NCBI GenBank assembly: GCA_023419055.1
Contig: JAEZYO010000043.1
Location: 1-26,171 of the forward strand
Length of the DNA stretch: 26,171 nt
Origin: Pseudomonadota bacterium
GTDB taxonomy: Bacteria > Myxococcota > Polyangia > Polyangiales > Polyangiaceae
Direction of reading: 5' to 3'
In this document: piece by piece, positions 22,084 through 26,171 of the stretch
Numbering within the stretch: position 1 is the first letter of the stretch
Layout of the letters: each line of letters begins with the position of its first letter
Notes under the pieces: generated by a model
Seen by the model: the letters and a program-made list of their open reading frames with translations, nothing else
Databases searched by the model: none
What the model was told of the DNA's origin: nothing
Program-made: the position numbers and the translations under genes

Positions 22084-22497
22084 TTGTCGCAGACGGACGG
22101 CGAGGTGGCGATCTCGGTTCAGACGATGGTGGTTCGCCTCGACGAAATGGAGAACGCAGAGGGGATCTATGGGGCGGAGGGTCCCAAGGGCTCGCAAGCT
22201 GCTCGAAGCTCGTGGTTTGACGCCGGCCGTGCTCAACGAGGCGCGCACGGCGCTCGCGACCTTGCCGGACGAGACCCCTCAGGCGAACGACATGCTGTCG
22301 CTCGAGGAGGAGGCGGCACAGAATCAGGCCGCGGAGGAGGCGGCCTTGAAATGGTATCGAGAATGGAGCCCGTGGCTCGCGTGGCCGTGAAGAACCGCAC
22401 GCTGCTTCGTCAAATGGGGTTCCTCGAACGTACGCGCGGTGAGGGGGCCGAAGAGGAGACTCCGCCGCCCCAAGGCTCTTCGCCCGTCAACGAGTAA
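22084..22497 (+). pseudogene. Frameshifted remnant of a small conserved protein
   Basis: Coding-like sequence switches frame twice. It begins in one frame (VVRLDEMENAEGIYGAEG) and shifts near 22187-22193 to RARKLLEARGLTPAVLNEA and on to LKWYREWSP. It returns to the first frame near 22370 with VARVAVKNRTLLRQMGFLER and ends at the TAA 22495-22497. The joined product would be ~135 residues. I recall a myxobacterial protein type ending W-Y-x-x-W-S-x-x-A-R-x-x-x-K-x-R-x-x-L-x-x-x-G, of unknown function, which the joined sequence matches; this is pattern memory, not a search. The start is unclear (TTG 22084). Its 3' end overlaps the convergent regulator by 11 bp. Confidence 0.6.
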
Positions 22498-25400
22498 AGG
22501 TCGGATCGCTCCGCAACGCCGCGGCGTCGCAGAGGAGCTTCTTCATCCCCATTTCGGTCGCGAGGTGCTCCGCCGCTTCGAGCTCCGTGAGCGCCTCGGC
22601 GCGCCGTTCCAGAAGGAGCAAGGTTCGGGCGAGCTCGAGGTGGGTGCGTGCCTCTTCGGGGCGCCCGCCCGCCTCTCTCGTCTCGACCAGCGCGCGCTCC
22701 AGGTGCTCGCGCGAGGCGTCCAAGTTGCCGAGCTGTCGCGCGAGCATGCCGAGGGTGAGCGAGACGTGGCCCACCACGGCGCCGACGGTGCCGCAAACCG
22801 CGATGTTGCCCGCGAAGGGGACCAGCTCTCGGTACAGCGGCTCGCATAGGGTCGAGGTGCTCATCTCGACCAGGGCGCGGCCCAAGACGACGTACCAGCA
22901 GAGCCAGTTGATGTCGTACGCGGACGTGAGGAGGGGGAGGGAGAGGTTCGAGAGCTCACTGCGAGCCGCGTCGAGCCTGCCGGCTTCGGTGAGGATCAGG
23001 AGAACGGCGGAGCGAGCGGCGAGCGCCGAGTTGGTGGACGCGGCGATCGCCTGCACGCGGCCGACGAGGGCTTCCATCTCGCCGGGCTCGCGCGCGAGCA
23101 CGATGGTCTGCAAGAGCTCGAAGACGGCGGCTACCCTGCCGAGCGCTTGCCCCGCCGCCGCGGCGCGCGCCTTGAGCTCCGGCACCTCGCCGAGCCGCCC
23201 TTCGTACAGCGCGAGCGCCGAGCGCGCGGAAGCAACGAAGTAGAGCTCACTCGGGTGCTGCAAGCGGCGCGCGAGGTTCTCGGCGAGCTCGAGCGAGGCG
23301 ATGGCTTCGAGGCGCTTGCCGGTGTGGAGGGCCGCGCTGACCGCGAGCATGCGCATCTCCATCAACAAGTCGAATTGGCGCGCCTGCTCCGCGGCCTCGA
23401 TCGCCGCATCGAGCACGATCGGCCATTCGCGGAGAACCTCGGGATCGGGCGCTCCCCAGGTGGCGTAGGCGCGCGCGGCGAGCACCAGGGTGAGCGTGTT
23501 CGGGTCGCCGCCTCGCCGGGCCAGCTCGACCGCGTCGCGACTCAGGCGCAGGCGCCGCTCGGGAGCGACCGGGTCGAACAGCAGCGATCGGGCGAGCGTC
23601 GCATAGAGCTCGGCTCGGAGCACGTCGCTGTCGCTCTCGCGGAGCTTCTCGATCGCCTCCTCCAGAAGCGCGACGAGTCGTTGATCGACGACGCCGGCTT
23701 CCTTGTGGACCCGCCCGTAGCCTCGCGCAGCTTCGATCACGAGGGCGGGAGTGTTCGTATTTCGTCCGAGCTCGGCGAGCTCGACGAAACTTGCTTTGGC
23801 ATCGTCGATGGCGCCTGAAAGGTGCTGGGCGTCGCCCAGCTGGACGAGGATGCGGGCGCGCTCTTCGACGCTCGACCCGCGGTCGTTCGCGAGCGAAAGC
23901 GCGCCGAGACAATGGTCACGCGCCTGCTCGTAGGCGTGGCGCGCCATCTCCGTGCGAGCCGCAGCGAGCGCGTAGCGGATGGGGTCGCGAGCGCTACCGA
24001 GCACGGGCAGCGCTTGCTCGAAGTGAAAGGCGAGCGCCGACGCCGCGGCGTCGTCTCCGCTGCGCGTGGTCTCGAGCGCAAGTCCAATGCGATGATGCAC
24101 CTCGGCTCGCTCGACCGCAGAGAGCTCGTTGGTGAGCACCTCGCGGATCAGCGCGTGCGCGAAGCGGTACTGGCTCGGGCCGCTCGGCGTGAGGACGCGC
24201 CGAGCGACCGCTTCTCGGAGTGCGCGCTGGATGTCGTCGCGCGGGATCGTCACGACGCGAACCAGGAGCGCGAAGTCGAAGTCGTCGCCGAGCAGCGCGG
24301 AGGTCGTGAGCACCTCGCGCTGCGCCTCGTCGAGCGGGCCGAGCTGGGCGCGGATGGCCTCTCGAATGCCGGCAGGGATGCTCGCCTGCCAAAACTCGGA
24401 GCCCGAGCCCGGCTGTTCGAGCAACGGGATGAGCTCGCGGACGAACAAGGGGCTGCCGCCGGTCCAGCGCAGGACCCGCGCCACCAGCGCCTCGGTGACC
24501 TCGAGGGACGTCTCGGCTTCGAGCAGCGAGACGACCTCGGCCTGAGAGAACGGTTTTAGCAGGATGTGCTGCCCGCGCGCCTGCAGACCGCCGAGGAGCC
24601 TCGCGCAGGCGGGGCGCACCTCCGAGTCGGCGTCACGGTGTGTCGCCAAGAAGAGGACGCGCGAGCCGTGCAGCTGTTCGACGACGAACTTGAGCAAGAG
24701 GAGCGTCGACTCTTCGGCCCAGTGAAGATCCTCGAAGATGATGAGCAGCGGCTCTTGTTCCGCGCGCCGGCGAAGCAGGCTCACCACGTCGGCGAAGAGA
24801 CGAAAGCGCGTGGTGGCGCCTTCGACCGATTGCTCGAAGCCGACCGATTCTCCGGCGTAGGCGAGCTGCTCGAGGATGGGGCCCCAGGGCCAGAACGCGG
24901 GCGCTCCGCCGCCCTCCCAGGCTTGACCGACGAGGGGACGAAAGCCGCGCGTCGCGGCGCGCCGAGCAAACTCGCGAGTCAGCCAGGTCTTGCCGGTGCC
25001 GGCAGGGGCCGCTACCAGGGCCGGGCCGGGATCGCCTCGAAGCGCCTGTGCGAGGGCTCGCTCGAGCAGGCGGAGCTCCTCCTGCCGGCCGACGAAGCTG
25101 TGGGCGCGCGGCGCGCTCTCCGGAAAGGCGTGCTGCTCCTCGTCGGTGACGCTGGCGCGACGGCTGCTGTTCGCTTCCTGCGCAGGGTGTTCGCTGGCCG
25201 GAGCGGGAACGAACCGATAGCCGTAGCCGCGCGAGCTCTCGATCGTGGCGCTGCCGTGCAGCGTTCGCCGCAGCACCTTGATGGCCCCGCGCAGCGACGC
25301 TTCGGTGACCGTTACGTTCCAGACCCGGGCGAGAAGCTCCGGCGAGGGCACCAATCGGTCGGCGTTCTGGCAGAGATAGATGAGGAGCTGGAGCGGCTTC

Positions 25401-25516
25401 CTCTGCATGACGACCCGCTCCCCATTTCTCCTGAGCTCGAAGCGAGACGCATCGAGCTCGAACTCGCCGAAGACCCAATGCGAGTCCTGGGAGGAGGAGC
25501 GAGGTGAAGTCGCCAT
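22487..25516 (-). CDS. Winged-helix / AAA ATPase / TPR transcriptional regulator
   Basis: From ATG 25516 the product is 1009 aa. Residues ~14-104 are an OmpR/PhoB-type winged helix (FGEFELDASRFELRRNGE, then VLRRTLHGSATIESSRGYGYRF). Residues ~139-340 are a STAND-like ATPase resembling AAA_16: FVGRQEEL, Walker A APAGTGKT with K176, Walker B LLIIFEDLHWAE with D263, then LFLATHRD. The remainder (~480-1009) is helical, TPR-like repeats (e.g. YALAAARTEMARHAYEQARDH, split here by description; ERARILVQLGDAQHL). This architecture is that of large SARP- or MalT-like one-component regulators that bind a ligand through the TPR/ATPase part; the ligand is unknown. No strong Shine-Dalgarno is seen (AGGTGA lies ~18 nt upstream). 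A decayed copy of its C-terminus lies 0.5 kb downstream. It overlaps the convergent pseudogene by 11 bp. Confidence 0.9.
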   Translation of the reverse strand: MATSPRSSSQDSHWVFGEFELDASRFELRRNGERVVMQRKPLQLLIYLCQNADRLVPSPELLARVWNVTVTEASLRGAIKVLRRTLHGSATIESSRGYGYRFVPAPASEHPAQEANSSRRASVTDEEQHAFPESAPRAHSFVGRQEELRLLERALAQALRGDPGPALVAAPAGTGKTWLTREFARRAATRGFRPLVGQAWEGGGAPAFWPWGPILEQLAYAGESVGFEQSVEGATTRFRLFADVVSLLRRRAEQEPLLIIFEDLHWAEESTLLLLKFVVEQLHGSRVLFLATHRDADSEVRPACARLLGGLQARGQHILLKPFSQAEVVSLLEAETSLEVTEALVARVLRWTGGSPLFVRELIPLLEQPGSGSEFWQASIPAGIREAIRAQLGPLDEAQREVLTTSALLGDDFDFALLVRVVTIPRDDIQRALREAVARRVLTPSGPSQYRFAHALIREVLTNELSAVERAEVHHRIGLALETTRSGDDAAASALAFHFEQALPVLGSARDPIRYALAAARTEMARHAYEQARDHCLGALSLANDRGSSVEERARILVQLGDAQHLSGAIDDAKASFVELAELGRNTNTPALVIEAARGYGRVHKEAGVVDQRLVALLEEAIEKLRESDSDVLRAELYATLARSLLFDPVAPERRLRLSRDAVELARRGGDPNTLTLVLAARAYATWGAPDPEVLREWPIVLDAAIEAAEQARQFDLLMEMRMLAVSAALHTGKRLEAIASLELAENLARRLQHPSELYFVASARSALALYEGRLGEVPELKARAAAAGQALGRVAAVFELLQTIVLAREPGEMEALVGRVQAIAASTNSALAARSAVLLILTEAGRLDAARSELSNLSLPLLTSAYDINWLCWYVVLGRALVEMSTSTLCEPLYRELVPFAGNIAVCGTVGAVVGHVSLTLGMLARQLGNLDASREHLERALVETREAGGRPEEARTHLELARTLLLLERRAEALTELEAAEHLATEMGMKKLLCDAAALRSDPTFTR

Positions 25517-25537
25517 GCCCGTTCTGGAATCACCTGA

Positions 25538-25566
25538 GGGTTACATCCTGCTCCGCGCGCCGTCAA
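25538..25566 (-). promoter_or_regulatory. Weak candidate promoter of the winged-helix regulator
   Basis: Read on the - strand, TTGACG (25561-25566) matches five of six -35 bases. At 15 nt spacing is TGTAAC (25540-25545); at 17 nt is TAACCC (25538-25543), a poor -10. The site is 22-50 nt upstream of the ATG. The -35 lies in the loop of the inverted repeat at 25553-25576. Confidence 0.25.
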
Positions 25567-25576
25567 AAGCGCGCGG
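25553..25576. promoter_or_regulatory. Perfect 8-bp inverted repeat upstream of the regulator
   Basis: CCGCGCGC (25553-25560) and GCGCGCGG (25569-25576) flank CGTCAAAA. The centre contains the -35-like TTGACG of the - strand. It could be an operator, or a leader hairpin if transcription starts further upstream. The arms are simple GC alternation, so chance is more likely than for the repeat at 12928. Confidence 0.35.
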
Positions 25577-25676
25577 TGGCCGTCCGGGTTTGAAACGGCG
25601 CGGGCCGCTCAGCTTGCCAAGTTCCCAATGGATCCGCGAATTTGCGGGCCGGCTGCGCGACCCGCGTGAGCGCTTG

Positions 25677-25704
25677 GATCACAAACTGATCACGTTGAGA
25701 TCAC
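25677..25704. promoter_or_regulatory. Three GATCAC direct repeats at exact 11-bp spacing
   Basis: GATCAC occurs at 25677-25682, 25688-25693 and 25699-25704, each 11 bp from the next, about one helical turn. OmpR-type winged-helix domains, including SARP regulators, are known to bind direct repeats with ~11-bp periodicity on one DNA face. The regulator whose start is at 25516 has such a domain, and these repeats lie 161-188 bp upstream of its start codon. An autoregulatory operator is the natural inference. Confidence 0.5.
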
Positions 25705-25710
25705 ACTACC

Positions 25711-25987
25711 CAACGGCGGATCCGGAATAGTCTCCGTAGTGCAGCAACAGGGCTCGCACGTGAGCGCGGGTCGGGAATACCCAGGTCCGAGCTCGGCGGG
25801 GTCGGTGGGAGCCGCTCGGCCGGTGCCTTCGGGCATTTGAACTGCTCTCCCTCGGAGCAGCGTGGCGTTCTCGTGCGAGCCCGTTGCGCACTAAAGGGAT
25901 CGAAAGATCCTACGGCGATTCGTGTCGGAACTCACTCGCGGGTCAAAGTGAGACGAAACGACACGATGCTTCCAGCATGACCCCGTC
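25711..25987. other. Non-coding stretch with no recognised gene
   Basis: This is part of the 518-bp gap between the regulator start (25516) and the stop of the right-edge gene (26035). Short open frames exist (e.g. 25706-25891 on the - strand) but none has a ribosome site or a protein-like sequence. The only visible structure is GGATC-GAAA-GATCC (25897-25910), a 5-bp stem with a GNRA-type loop on the + strand; on the - strand it is followed by CTTT. Confidence 0.5.
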
Positions 25988-26019
25988 GGTGACGGCGCGT
26001 TGGGGTTCACGCCGTCACC
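25988..26019 (-). terminator. Terminator-like hairpin after the right-edge gene
   Basis: GGTGACGGCG (25988-25997) and CGCCGTCACC (26010-26019) form a perfect 10-bp stem with a 12-nt loop, 15 nt after the - strand stop at 26035-26037. There is no U-tract. Its position supports the view that a gene on the - strand ends at 26035. Confidence 0.5.
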
Positions 26020-26034
26020 TTCGGAGTCGGGCGA

Positions 26035-26171
26035 TCAGGCGCCGCCTGCGCCGCCTTCGGACGCCGGGGTGCCGCCCTCGCCGTCGCCGCCACCGGTGCC
26101 GGCAGGTGCGCCGCCGGTGCCTTCGGGTGCGCCGCCGGTGCCTTCGGGTGCGCCGCCGGTGCCTTCGGGTG
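26035..26171 (-). CDS. Probable C-terminus of a Gly-rich protein (5' part outside the window)
   Basis: Read from the right edge leftward, one frame encodes three and a part copies of P-E-G-T-G-G-A, then PAGTGGGDGEGG, TPASEGGAGGA and a TGA at 26035-26037 (45 residues visible). This composition matches the Gly/Thr linkers of myxobacterial lipoproteins such as the one at 5710, and a strong hairpin follows the stop. Low-complexity linkers usually follow the N-terminal lipid anchor, so a Gly-rich C-terminus is unusual; the product could be a short lipoprotein. The opposite strand also has an open Pro-rich frame (APPVPSG units) but lacks a convincing start, so strand assignment is tentative. Confidence 0.42.
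   Translation of the reverse strand, partial: PEGTGGAPEGTGGAPEGTGGAPAGTGGGDGEGGTPASEGGAGGA
26087..26171. repeat. 21-bp tandem repeat running off the right edge
   Basis: Three perfect copies of GCGCCGCCGGTGCCTTCGGGT begin at 26108, 26129 and 26150, preceded by one diverged copy (26087-26107) and continuing into the edge. The unit is a multiple of three and keeps a 7-residue coding repeat (PEGTGGA on the - strand). Perfect identity suggests recent expansion and likely length variation. Confidence 0.9.

Noticed and set aside
25706..25891. 61-codon - strand frame upstream of the regulator
   Set aside because: It has no ribosome site and no recognisable protein features.

Overview
The window looks like chromosomal DNA of a myxobacterium, most likely of the Polyangiales/Sorangium type. 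The reasons are very high GC with strong G/C preference at third codon positions, long spurious open frames opposite real genes, a C-terminal MYXO-CTERM sorting signal, lipoproteins with a Gly/Thr/Asp low-complexity linker after the lipobox, MopE-type Asp/Cys repeat arrays, and a regulator-rich gene set (hybrid-free histidine kinase, NtrC-type activator, winged-helix/ATPase/TPR regulator). No rRNA, tRNA, CRISPR array, insertion sequence or prophage gene was recognised.

Left part (1-8340, + strand): three consecutive genes for large, cysteine-rich exported proteins. The first is cut by the left edge and ends in a MYXO-CTERM anchor. The second is a lipoprotein with MopE-type repeats ending in a formylglycine-generating-enzyme-like (SUMF1) domain. 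The third is a lipoprotein with a Gly-rich linker and another family of Cys repeats. The first two overlap by 4 nt and the third follows after 23 nt, so they look like one operon for a cell-surface, possibly calcium- or metal-binding, layer. A terminator-like hairpin follows, then an uncharacterised membrane protein (8540-10258).

Middle (10289-12853, - strand): a LamG-fold lipoprotein, a single-domain response regulator, a fumarylacetoacetate-hydrolase-family enzyme and a small gamma-glutamylcyclotransferase-fold protein. They are divergent from a + strand trio (13094-16264): a 105-aa protein of unknown function, a class I isoprenoid-synthase-like protein and a subtilisin-fold (S8) protein whose start overlaps the synthase stop. 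The divergent spacer holds a perfect 10-bp inverted repeat and other short symmetrical motifs. The synthase/subtilase pair is the best candidate in the window for an undescribed system.

Right part (16405-26171): a multi-pass membrane histidine kinase translationally coupled to a sigma-54-dependent response regulator, then a convergent cytochrome P450. Next comes a short decayed zone (about 21.5-22.5 kb) with two frameshifted gene remnants, one a C-terminal fragment resembling the regulator beside it. The 1009-aa winged-helix/ATPase/TPR regulator (22487-25516, - strand) follows; upstream of it lie three GATCAC direct repeats spaced exactly 11 bp, a candidate operator for an OmpR-type DNA-binding domain. 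The right edge cuts a probable - strand gene with a 21-bp tandem repeat encoding a Gly-rich tail.

All family assignments are by eye from motifs; none was confirmed by database search.
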